Source: Mesorhizobium sp. LSHC420B00 | Lineage (GTDB): Bacteria; Pseudomonadota; Alphaproteobacteria; Rhizobiales; Rhizobiaceae | Reading direction: 5' to 3' | Assembly: GCF_000503055.1 (NCBI RefSeq) | Contig: NZ_AYVY01000010.1 | Coordinates: 1 to 36,880, forward strand | Length of the DNA: 36,880 bases | In this document: positions 6,702 to 16,573 of the stretch, one piece after another | Numbering within the stretch: position 1 is the first letter of the stretch | Layout of the letters: each line of letters opens with the position of its first letter | The notes under the pieces: model-generated | Told to the model about the DNA's origin: nothing | Databases searched by the model: none | What the model saw: only the letters and a program-made list of their open reading frames with translations | Position numbers and translations under genes: made by a program

Positions 6702-9700
6702 ATGCCGGCTGAAAACTACTCCTTCCTCGATGTTGCCGTGCTCGACGCGGTCCGCCTGCGCTTCGCCGCCGGCGACGCGATCGCCATTCTGTCGGCGGAT
6801 CTCGAGCAGGTGATATGGGCCAACGGTCCCGGCGCAGCGGTATTCGGCTATCCGGACATCGGAGCCATCATCGGCGCTTCGGCAGGATTGCCGCTGATCG
6901 CCAGGCGCCAGATCATGGCAACCAGCGGTTTTCCGCAGATCGGCCGCGACCGTGCCATCACGGTCCGGCTGGCGACCGGGCTGACCAGCCGCGCGGTCGG
7001 TTTCCTGGCCAGCGCGGTGACCATGCCCGATGGCGAGGAAGCAGTCATGCTGGCGCTGCCGGCGGCGCAGACCGGCTCGCGCAGCGCGGCCGAGATCGCC
7101 GATCGCGCCATCAGCGGCTTTACCGAAGACGGCCACTACATCGCCTTTGTCGATGCCAAGGGCAATATCGACGCCGCGTCGGACGGCTTTTCGTCGCTCG
7201 GCATCCGGCCTGAGACGCTGGCCGCGCTTGTCGCCGACGTGGCGAACGACAGCGACCGCATCGTCAAGCGCCTGGTTCCGGGCGGATCCAGCTCCTATCC
7301 GGCAGGCCTTGCCCGTCTGACAGACGAGCGGCACCTGCTGGTGGTGATCGACGAGGACCGGCTTGACGGCGGGGCCCCTGTTGGCGAGCGCGCCGTCGCG
7401 GAACCCGGCAGCGAGGCAGCAGCGGCGCCGAGCGGTCTTCCCCAGCCAACGGACCAGGACAACAAGCAGCCAATCGCCGAGCCGCCAATCACCAACACCG
7501 GCGCGGCGGAGATCGACCTTGCCGCGATCGAAGGCAGCTCCGCATCGACGGAGCACGAGCCTGCCGACACAGCCAAGCAGGTTTCGGGGGCCGACAATCA
7601 GCACACGGCTGGCGAAACGCCGACGCAGCATGACCATTGGTACTTCAATGCGGGCGATGACACGCAGGTCCCGCCCGGGGCAGGTGTGCCCGGCGAAGTC
7701 GAGACACCAGCCAGCCCCGCCGCTTCGCCGGCCGGTCTGGACGCCCCGCAGGAAAGCGCCACACAAGCGATCAAAGCCGCTTCCCCGCCCCAGGGCCGCG
7801 GCCGCGTGATCGATCGTACGGCCGCGCCCATGCGTTTCGTCTGGCGTACCGACGCAGAGGGCCGGTTCAGTGCCCTGTCGCCGGAATTTGCCGAACTCGT
7901 CGGCAAGCCCGCCGCCGACGTGATCGGCCGCCGCTTCGGCGACGTTTCGGCCGCCTACGGCCTCGATGCTTCAGGCGAGATCGCCGGCCTGCTCGAACGG
8001 CGCGACACCTGGTCCGGCCGCTCCGTGCTGTGGCCGGTCGCCGGCACCGATCTGAAGATACCCGTCGATCTGGCGGCACTCCCGGTCTACAGCCGCAGCC
8101 GCGTTTTCGAAGGTTTTCGCGGTTTCGGCGTCGCCCGCGGCGGCGATGCGGTGGTCGATCCGGACGCGGCCGGCATGGCCCTTGTCGCCGAGGAGAAGCC
8201 TGCCGCGGTCGGGCCCGAAGCCGTTGAACCTGCCCCCGAGACACCGAAAGCCGCCGATCCGTTCCGGGGCGAAGTGCCGGCGTTGACCATCGTGCCAAAG
8301 CCCGAGCGGCGCTTTGCCGACAAGGTGATCCGGCTGGCCGAGCACCGGCAGCCGGCCAACGACAAGGGCCTGTCGACGCTGGAACGCAGCGCGTTTCGCG
8401 AGATTGGCGAGCGTCTCAAGAAGGACAGCACCCCGGTCGAAAAGCCGGTAGACGAACAGCCCAGCGTCGGAAAGCCGAAGCCGGCTGCGGAGACCGCGAC
8501 CAAAGTCGACGCAGCCGGCAAGGCCGGCGAGCCAAAGCTGAAAAAAGCCGGTCCGACGGACAAGGGTGAAATGCCGGCGCCAGGTCCGGAAAGCGAGGCG
8601 GCCGAACCGCCCGAGGCCGATGCCGAGGACCAGAAGGACCTCGCCCGGCTCGACGGCGAGCAGCGCGACGAGACGGCAGAAGAGACGCAAGCCGGCGAAC
8701 CCGTCGCACGCCCTGCCTCCGGGTCGCTGCTCGACTATGCCGACCGCGAACCCAGCGACGAAGCCCAGGAAGGCATCGAGCCCAGCACGAACCGTCGAAC
8801 GATCGGCGCCGAAGCGCCGCGGGATGGCGAAGACGACGACAGCATGACAGCGGAGGATTTCCGCGACGCCGAGGACAGCGAAGATTGGTCCGATGACAGC
8901 GAAGCCGCAGCCGGCGATGCCGGCTCGGCGCCGCCCATCGGGCGGCCGCAGGCACCACCGCTCAAACTAAACGGCTTCGTGCCGTCGGCGTTTGCCGGAG
9001 AGGGCAACAAGGGTCCGGACACCTCGATCCTCGGCAAGCTGCCAGTGCCGGTGCTTATCCATTCCGGCGACCAGCTGCACTACGCGAACGAGGAATTCCT
9101 CGGCCTGACCGGTTATGCGACGCTCGACGCGCTGGACGAGGCCGGCGGGCTCGGCGCGCTGTTTGCCGATCCTTACGCCGACGACGGCAGTTCGGACGGC
9201 AGCGATCGTGCATTGCGGCTGAAGACGCGCGACGGTCAGGAATTTCCGATCGACGCGATTTTACGCTCCGTCCCCTGGGGGAACGGCAAGACGCTGATGC
9301 TGGTCGTACGCCGTTCCGGCGACGACGAAGCAACAGCCATTCCACATGGCGCCGCCGACGATCAAACGCGGCCGGATGTTTCCGAGCTCAAGGCGCGCAT
9401 CGCCGAAATGCGCACCATCATCGATACCGCCACCGACGGCGTCGTGCTGATCGGCCGTAACGGAACGATCCGTTCAATTAGCCGTCCGGCGGAAGCGCTC
9501 TTCGGCTTCGACAGCGACGAGGTGACCGGCAAACCGTTCATCTCGCTGTTTGCGATCGAAAGCCAGCGCGCGGCGCGTGACTATCTCGAGGGGCTGTCGG
9601 AGCCTGGCGTTGCAAGCGTGATGAACGATGGCCGCGAGGTGATCGGACGCGAGGCGCAGGGGCGCTTCATCCCACTGTTCATGACCATCGGCAGACTGCC

Positions 9701-10505
9701 CAACGACAGCGGCTTCTGCGCGGTGGTGCGCGACATTACCCAGTGGAAGCGCGCCGAAGAGGACCTGACCCAGGCGCGCGCGGTCGCCGAACGCGCCTCG
9801 TCGCAGAAGACGGATTTCCTGGCCCGCATCAGCCACGAGATCCGCACGCCGCTCAACGCCATCATCGGCTTTTCCGAGCTGATGGTGGACGAGAAATTCG
9901 GGCCGGTGGCCAATGACCGCTATCGCGACTATCTGCGCGACATCAACCGTTCGGGCAACCACGTGCTCGATCTGGTCAACGACCTGCTCGACATTTCGAA
10001 AATCGAGGCCGGTCAGCAGGAGATGGCTTATGAGGCGGTGTCGCTGAACGACACGCTGGCCGAGACCGTGGCGATGATGCAGCCGCAAGCCAACCGGGAA
10101 CGCGTCATCATCCGCTCCAGCTTCGCCTCGCGACTGCCGGAAGTGGTGGCCGATCTGCGCAGCGTGCGGCAGATCGCGCTCAACATCTTGTCGAACGCCG
10201 TCCGCTACACGCAGGCCGGCGGCCAGGTGATCGTGTCGACCGCCTATGAGCTCTCCGGCGACGTCGTCATGCGCGTGCGCGATACCGGCATCGGCATGAG
10301 CCAGTCCGAGATCGAGCAGGCGCTGAAGCCGTTCAAGCAGATCAACGCGCTGAAGCGCGGCCGCGGCGACGGCACCGGTCTCGGGCTGCCGCTGACGAAG
10401 GCGATGGTCGAAGCGAACCGTGCCCGGTTCACCATCAACTCGACGCCCGGCGAGGGAACCCTGGTCGAAGTCGCCTTCCCCTCGACCCGCGTGCTGGCCG
10501 GTTAG
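6702..10505 (+). CDS. pdhS: PdhS-like PAS sensor histidine kinase (PleC/DivJ family)
   Basis: 1267 residues from ATG 6702; GTG 6684 would add six residues but has no ribosome binding site, whereas GAGGG precedes 6702. Order: N-terminal PAS-like domain (about 14-125), Pro/Ala/Glu-rich stretch, PAS (about 377-480, MRFVWRTDAEGRFSAL), an acidic low-complexity linker (about 490-760), PAS (about 775-875), PAS (about 900-1020), HisKA with phospho-His1045 in ISHEIRTPLNAIIGFSEL, and HATPase with N box LNILSNAVRYT, G1 DTGIGM and G2 GTGLGLPL. The ending VEVAFPSTRVLAG is characteristic of the PleC/DivJ/PdhS group, which acts on DivK and hence CtrA. No membrane segment is visible, unlike PleC or DivJ, matching soluble PdhS. 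A CtrA box lies upstream, suggesting feedback. Confidence 0.85.
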   Translation: MPAENYSFLDVAVLDAVRLRFAAGDAIAILSADLEQVIWANGPGAAVFGYPDIGAIIGASAGLPLIARRQIMATSGFPQIGRDRAITVRLATGLTSRAVGFLASAVTMPDGEEAVMLALPAAQTGSRSAAEIADRAISGFTEDGHYIAFVDAKGNIDAASDGFSSLGIRPETLAALVADVANDSDRIVKRLVPGGSSSYPAGLARLTDERHLLVVIDEDRLDGGAPVGERAVAEPGSEAAAAPSGLPQPTDQDNKQPIAEPPITNTGAAEIDLAAIEGSSASTEHEPADTAKQVSGADNQHTAGETPTQHDHWYFNAGDDTQVPPGAGVPGEVETPASPAASPAGLDAPQESATQAIKAASPPQGRGRVIDRTAAPMRFVWRTDAEGRFSALSPEFAELVGKPAADVIGRRFGDVSAAYGLDASGEIAGLLERRDTWSGRSVLWPVAGTDLKIPVDLAALPVYSRSRVFEGFRGFGVARGGDAVVDPDAAGMALVAEEKPAAVGPEAVEPAPETPKAADPFRGEVPALTIVPKPERRFADKVIRLAEHRQPANDKGLSTLERSAFREIGERLKKDSTPVEKPVDEQPSVGKPKPAAETATKVDAAGKAGEPKLKKAGPTDKGEMPAPGPESEAAEPPEADAEDQKDLARLDGEQRDETAEETQAGEPVARPASGSLLDYADREPSDEAQEGIEPSTNRRTIGAEAPRDGEDDDSMTAEDFRDAEDSEDWSDDSEAAAGDAGSAPPIGRPQAPPLKLNGFVPSAFAGEGNKGPDTSILGKLPVPVLIHSGDQLHYANEEFLGLTGYATLDALDEAGGLGALFADPYADDGSSDGSDRALRLKTRDGQEFPIDAILRSVPWGNGKTLMLVVRRSGDDEATAIPHGAADDQTRPDVSELKARIAEMRTIIDTATDGVVLIGRNGTIRSISRPAEALFGFDSDEVTGKPFISLFAIESQRAARDYLEGLSEPGVASVMNDGREVIGREAQGRFIPLFMTIGRLPNDSGFCAVVRDITQWKRAEEDLTQARAVAERASSQKTDFLARISHEIRTPLNAIIGFSELMVDEKFGPVANDRYRDYLRDINRSGNHVLDLVNDLLDISKIEAGQQEMAYEAVSLNDTLAETVAMMQPQANRERVIIRSSFASRLPEVVADLRSVRQIALNILSNAVRYTQAGGQVIVSTAYELSGDVVMRVRDTGIGMSQSEIEQALKPFKQINALKRGRGDGTGLGLPLTKAMVEANRARFTINSTPGEGTLVEVAFPSTRVLAG

Positions 10506-10521
10506 GTCTATGGCTGCGCAA

Positions 10522-10635
10522 AGAAAAAAGGCGTCCAATGGGACGCCTTGAATGATAGAATTGCTGTCACAACGGGGGCTTGAGCGAATCAGATCCTCTG
10601 GGGGCTAAGAGGAACGGGATTTCTCCCTCAAGTTA
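10522..10635 (-). ncRNA. Probable intergenic sRNA with intrinsic terminator (suhB/MmgR-like?)
   Basis: Minus strand between two convergent genes. From about 10633 the transcript would contain GGGA-GAAA-TCCC (a GNRA-like tetraloop hairpin, 10627-10616), CCTCT/AGAGG with loop TAGCCCCC, a second unpaired AAGCCCCC segment, and the terminator AAGGCGTCC-CATT-GGACGCCTT followed by TTTTC (10549-10524). Exposed C-runs are typical of alphaproteobacterial trans-acting sRNAs. From memory the layout and start resemble the suhB (alpha-r8, MmgR) family, whose Sinorhizobium member limits PHB accumulation; that would fit the adjacent acetoacetyl-CoA synthetase. Boundaries are estimates and the family link is unverified. 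Confidence 0.55.
10528..10549 (-). terminator. Strong intrinsic terminator
   Basis: Perfect 9-bp stem AAGGCGTCC/GGACGCCTT with a 4-base loop. On the minus strand it is followed by a T-rich tail (TTTTCTTTG). It ends the putative sRNA and any acetoacetyl-CoA synthetase read-through. On the plus strand it lies 22 bases after the PdhS-like stop but has no T-run in that direction. Confidence 0.8.
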
Positions 10636-10658
10636 CGCACGACTATCGATGCCGGGCC

Positions 10659-10673
10659 TTAACAAATCCTTAC
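10659..10673 (-). promoter_or_regulatory. Near-match CtrA box upstream of the sRNA
   Basis: Plus-strand TTAA (10659-10662), CAAATCC and TTAC (10670-10673) is TTAA-N7-TTAA with one mismatch. If the sRNA starts near 10633, the box covers about -26 to -40, where CtrA sites usually overlap the -35 element. One mismatch makes this suggestive only. Confidence 0.3.
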
Positions 10674-10777
10674 CGGCACGCCGGAAAATTTACCAATGTG
10701 TACCACTCATGAAATCTAGGTAAATTCCGCGGAGACATTTCGTTAACCATGACCCGGTTCCAGCCCGGGCTTCATGC

Positions 10778-12739
<1,962 letters not shown>

Positions 12740-12754
12740 TGTTCCTCCGCAGGC

Positions 12755-12781
12755 TGCATCGCTTATGCATATCGCGATGCA
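12755..12781 (-). promoter_or_regulatory. Inverted repeat operator before acetoacetyl-CoA synthetase
   Basis: TGCATCGC (12755-12762) and GCGATGCA (12774-12781) are perfect 8-bp inverted arms with 11 bases between, starts 19 bp apart. On the minus strand they lie over a candidate promoter TTGCTC-N17-CATAAG. The arms share TGCATCGC with the phasin operator at 6548-6555, which has the same 19-bp periodicity. Confidence 0.5.
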
Positions 12782-12918
12782 GCAGAGCAAGATTTTGTTG
12801 GACCGCGCCGGTCAGGGTGTGCGCAAATGCCATCGCCGGGCCATAAAGACTTGAAATGCGTCAGCCGTCGGTTACACCCGTCGGGCGATTTTGTCGGAAT
12901 GGAAGCATACGGGGCGAT

Positions 12919-14769
12919 ATGCCATCACCTTTGATCCGACGCGGAATATGGGCGATCGGCGCAGCCGTCACCGTCGTCGCGCTGGTCGTTGCAGCCTTGC
13001 CGTTGATCGCCTCGACCCGTATCGTGCGTGACCGCATCGCGTGGGAAATGAGCGCCTGGAGCGGTTTCAGGGTCACCATCGACGGCGCGCCGCGCATCGA
13101 GGTCTGGCCGAATTTCCGGGCGATCCTGAGCGACGTGACGCTGTCGCAATGGACAGAGACGGATGCACCGCCTGTGATCGAGGCCGAACGGGTCGAGGTC
13201 GACCTCTCGGCCATGGCGGCGCTGCGTGGCGACGTGGTGTTTTCGACGGCGCGGCTGGTGCGACCGACGATCAGGGTTCAGCGTACCGCGAGCGGGTTTT
13301 TCCTGCCTGCGATTCCGAGCGGCGGGCGCATTACGCGTTCGATCGATGCTGCCCGCGCGGTGATCAACACAAATCCCGCCAAGCCGGATCTCGGCAAGCT
13401 GCCGGCAGATCCGTTCGGCACAGTCGAGTTCAGGGATGGCCGCGTGGTCGCCGCCATCGGCGGCAAGGACCAGGAGATATTGAGCAGCCTGAGCGGCCAG
13501 GCGAATTGGGCCGCGATGAACAGCAATGCGACGCTGTCGGCGACCGGGATATGGCGCGGCGAAAGCGTTTCCGTCGACGCCGCATCGCCGAACCCGCTTG
13601 TGCTGTTTGGCGGCGGCGCAGCACCGGTCACGCTTTCCTTCAAGGCGGCGCCGGCCAGCTTTTCCTTCGACGGGCTGGCCAGCATGTCGGAGAACGGCTA
13701 TTTCGACGGCCAGGCAAAATTTGCCGCACCTTCGCTGCGACGCGTGCTCGAATGGTCGCAGGCCGGCATCGCGCCCGGTGCGGCAATCGGCTCGATCTCG
13801 GTTTCAAGCAAGATCACGGCGACGGCCGGGCGCATCAAATTCGAAAATACGGCCCTGACCCTCGACAACAACCCCGGAATGGGCGCGCTGGACTTCACCT
13901 ACGGCGAGGCACTGCCGGTGATCTCCGGCACACTTGCCTTCGATACGCTCGACCTCAGATCGTTTCTCTCCGCCTTTACCCCCGTACCATCCGCCGGCGC
14001 CGCCGGCCCGGGCGAGATCGACACAAGCTTCGCCGACCGGATCAATCTCGATCTCAGGCTGTCCGCCGCGCATGCCACGGCAGGTGCAATCCAGCTTGCC
14101 GACGTCGCCGCCACCGCCCAGGTCAAGAACGGCCTCGCCGTCTTCGACATCTCCGATGCGTCCGCCTTTGGCGGCAACGTCCAAAGCAGCGTCCGTTTCG
14201 ACCGCAAGCCCGCCGGCACGGAAGTCGAGATCCGGCTGCTTGCTTCCGACATCGACGGCGGCGCTTTCGGCACCGCGGCCGGGATGACGCGGCTGGTGCC
14301 GATCGGCACCGGAACCGTTTCGGTCATCCTCAAGGGGCCGGGCAGAACCTGGGACTCCATTTTCGAAAACGCCAATGGCTCGCTGTCCGCGACCTTCGGC
14401 GCGGGTGCGCTGAGCCGGCTTAACCTGCCGGCGTTCCTCAAGCACACCGAACAGGGTGGATTCTTTGCGCTTGACGACGTCTCGGACGGAACGCTGCCGA
14501 TCGACGGGGCCGAGCTCAAGGCGAGCGTTTCGAACGGCGTGGCGCGCATCGACAAGGCCGAGGTGAATTCCGCGCAATACAAGATCTGGCTTTCCGGCAT
14601 CGCATCCTATGCCGGACGCGGGCTGGCGCTGTCCGGCGGCATCGTCCAGCCGAGCCAGGCTGCCACGCAGACGAACGGCCAAGCGCCCAAGCAGTCGTCG
14701 TTCTTCGTCGGCGGCACCTGGAGCACGCCGTTCATCTCGCCGATAAGTCGCGGTGTTTCAGGCGAGTAA
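12919..14769 (+). CDS. AsmA-family protein
   Basis: 616 residues from ATG 12919 (MPSPLIRRGIWAIG); an upstream in-frame ATG at 12856 would add 21 non-hydrophobic residues. A single membrane anchor spans about 10-32, followed by a long periplasmic beta-rich chain. AsmA features are FRVTIDGAPRIEVWPNFRAILSDV near the N terminus (the family pattern G-x-I-x-V-x-P-x-L-x-x-x-D-V) and, near the C terminus, LKGPGRTWDSIFENANGSLSATFG, then RIDKAEVNSAQYKIWLSG. AsmA-like proteins are proposed to form bridges or chaperones in lipid transport and outer-membrane assembly. It converges on potI with 11 bases between the stops. Confidence 0.85.
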   Translation: MPSPLIRRGIWAIGAAVTVVALVVAALPLIASTRIVRDRIAWEMSAWSGFRVTIDGAPRIEVWPNFRAILSDVTLSQWTETDAPPVIEAERVEVDLSAMAALRGDVVFSTARLVRPTIRVQRTASGFFLPAIPSGGRITRSIDAARAVINTNPAKPDLGKLPADPFGTVEFRDGRVVAAIGGKDQEILSSLSGQANWAAMNSNATLSATGIWRGESVSVDAASPNPLVLFGGGAAPVTLSFKAAPASFSFDGLASMSENGYFDGQAKFAAPSLRRVLEWSQAGIAPGAAIGSISVSSKITATAGRIKFENTALTLDNNPGMGALDFTYGEALPVISGTLAFDTLDLRSFLSAFTPVPSAGAAGPGEIDTSFADRINLDLRLSAAHATAGAIQLADVAATAQVKNGLAVFDISDASAFGGNVQSSVRFDRKPAGTEVEIRLLASDIDGGAFGTAAGMTRLVPIGTGTVSVILKGPGRTWDSIFENANGSLSATFGAGALSRLNLPAFLKHTEQGGFFALDDVSDGTLPIDGAELKASVSNGVARIDKAEVNSAQYKIWLSGIASYAGRGLALSGGIVQPSQAATQTNGQAPKQSSFFVGGTWSTPFISPISRGVSGE

Positions 14770-14780
14770 GCAGCAGGAAC

Positions 14781-15599
14781 TCAACCTCGCTGCGCCGCCT
14801 GCTCGTCGCGCTGGCGCTGCACCTCGCGGCGTTTGTTTGCGAGCGAAGCGATGATCACGCCAACTGCGACGATCGCGATCAGAATGGTGCACGCCGCGTT
14901 GATTTCCGGCGTCACGCCAAGGCGGACCTGGCTGTAGATCTTCATCGGCAGCGTCGTGGCGCCGGGCCCCGAGGTGAAGCTGGCAATAACCAGGTCGTCG
15001 AGCGAGAGCGTGAAGGCCAGCATCCAGCCAGAGACGATCGCCGGCATGATGACCGGCAGCGTGATCTGGAAGAAGGTCCTTACCGGCGGCGCACCGAGAT
15101 CCATCGCGGCTTCTTCCAGCGAACGATCGAACGTGATCAGGCGCGATTGGACCACCACAGCGACGAAGCACATGGTCAGCGTGGTGTGGGCAAGCGTCAC
15201 CGTGAGAAAGCCGCGGTCGAAGCCGACAGCGACGAAGAGCAGCAATAGCGACAGGCCGGTGATGACTTCCGGCATGACCAGCGGCGCAAACACCATGCCG
15301 GAAAACAGCAGCCGGCCGCGAAAGCGCGTGTAGCGCGTCAGGGTGAGCGCCGCCAGAGTGCCGAGCACGGTCGCCACGGTGGCCGAGATGACGCCGACGC
15401 GCGCCGTCACCCAGGTGGCGTCCATCAGACCCTGATTGTGGAACAGCGACACGTACCATTTCGTCGAGAAGCCGCCCCAGACGGTGACCAGCTTCGACTC
15501 GTTGAAAGAGAACACGACGAGCAGGACGATCGGCAGGTAGAGAAAGGCAAAGCCGAGCACGATCGAAACGATGTTGAAGCGGCTCCAGGTAGCGTTCAT
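14781..15599 (-). CDS. potI: Polyamine ABC transporter permease PotI
   Basis: 272 residues from ATG 15599, which overlaps the PotH stop as ATGA, so translation is coupled; the longer upstream frame lies inside potH. Six membrane segments are apparent, with the inner-membrane EAA loop EEAAMDLGAPPVRTFFQITLP contacting the ATPase (about residues 164-184). FNESKLVTVWGGFSTKWY matches the PotC/PotI pattern. It pairs with PotH to form the channel of the putrescine/spermidine importer. It is the last gene of the minus-strand operon potF-potG-potH-potI. Confidence 0.93.
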   Translation of the reverse strand: MNATWSRFNIVSIVLGFAFLYLPIVLLVVFSFNESKLVTVWGGFSTKWYVSLFHNQGLMDATWVTARVGVISATVATVLGTLAALTLTRYTRFRGRLLFSGMVFAPLVMPEVITGLSLLLLFVAVGFDRGFLTVTLAHTTLTMCFVAVVVQSRLITFDRSLEEAAMDLGAPPVRTFFQITLPVIMPAIVSGWMLAFTLSLDDLVIASFTSGPGATTLPMKIYSQVRLGVTPEINAACTILIAIVAVGVIIASLANKRREVQRQRDEQAAQRG

Positions 15600-16564
15600 A
15601 GGTCCTGCTCCTGGGCACGCGCCTGGGCTCGCTGGAAGAGCATGATCGGCACGATCAGCAGCAGCAGCAAGATGACGGCAACGGCAGACGACACCGGCCA
15701 GTCGCGGTTGCCGAAGAATTCGCTCCACAGCGTCCTGCCGATCATCAGTGTCTGCGAGCCGCCGAGCAGATCGGGGATGACGAACTCGCCGACGGCGGGA
15801 ATGAACACCAGCAGGCAGCCGGCGATGACGCCGGGCAGCGACAGCGGGAAGGTGATCTTCCAGAAGGCGCTGGTCGGCGGGCAGCCGAGATCCTTGGCGG
15901 CCTCGATCAGCGAATTGTCCATCTTCTCCAATGCCGAATAGAGCGGCAGGACCATGAACGGCAGATAGGAGTAGACGATGCCAATGAAGATCGCCGTGTA
16001 GGTGTTGAGGATGATCAGCCGATGGCTGATGATGCCAGTGGCGAGCAGCAACTCGTTGAGCAGGCCCTCGGGCTTGAGAATGCCTATCCAGGCGTAGACA
16101 CGGATCAGGAACGAGGTCCAGAACGGCAGGATCACCAGCATCAGCAAGGTCGGGCGGATCGTCGCCGGAGCGCGTGCCATGCCATAGGCGATGGGATAGC
16201 CGATCACCAACGTCAGGACCGTCGAGATGGCGGCGACGATGACGCTCGTCACATAGGCGTTGAAGTAGAGCGCGTCCTGCGTCAGCCAGATGTAGTTGTC
16301 AAAATTGAGCGCGCCAAACCACGCGACAACCCCGGAAACGCCGTCGCGGAAATCGAGCACCGGCGTGTAGGGCGGCATGGCTATCGCGGTCTGCGACAGC
16401 GAAATCTTAAAGACGATGATAAAGGGGACGAGAAAGAAGAACAGCAGCCAAAGGTAGGGGATGATGATGACGAGACGGCTAACCAAAGCCGCTCCCAGCC
16501 TGGCCAAGGCGGATTTGCCGGCAGCGCTTGCCGAGGAGCTTGTTGCGGCGGTGACAGCGGACAT
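15596..16564 (-). CDS. potH: Polyamine ABC transporter permease PotH
   Basis: 322 residues with six membrane segments and a roughly 30-residue Ala/Ser-rich cytoplasmic N terminus. The PotB/PotH hallmarks are IIIPYLWLLFFFLVPF, ILPFWTSFLIRVYAWIGIL and the EAA loop IEAAKDLGCPPTSAFWKI, followed by FIPAVGEFVIPDLLGG. It forms the heterodimeric permease with PotI. The potG stop lies 9 bases upstream on the same strand. Confidence 0.94.
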   Translation of the reverse strand: MSAVTAATSSSASAAGKSALARLGAALVSRLVIIIPYLWLLFFFLVPFIIVFKISLSQTAIAMPPYTPVLDFRDGVSGVVAWFGALNFDNYIWLTQDALYFNAYVTSVIVAAISTVLTLVIGYPIAYGMARAPATIRPTLLMLVILPFWTSFLIRVYAWIGILKPEGLLNELLLATGIISHRLIILNTYTAIFIGIVYSYLPFMVLPLYSALEKMDNSLIEAAKDLGCPPTSAFWKITFPLSLPGVIAGCLLVFIPAVGEFVIPDLLGGSQTLMIGRTLWSEFFGNRDWPVSSAVAVILLLLLIVPIMLFQRAQARAQEQDL

Positions 16565-16573
16565 GATCAGTCC

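Noticed and set aside
10687..10726. Inverted repeat AATTTACC / GGTAAATT in the PdhS-acsA gap
   Set aside because: Arms are 24 bases apart, lie downstream of both convergent genes and outside the sRNA candidate; no role could be supported.
13041..14423. 460-residue plus-strand frame inside the AsmA gene
   Set aside because: Arg-rich +1 shadow of the AsmA reading frame; no start signal or domain.
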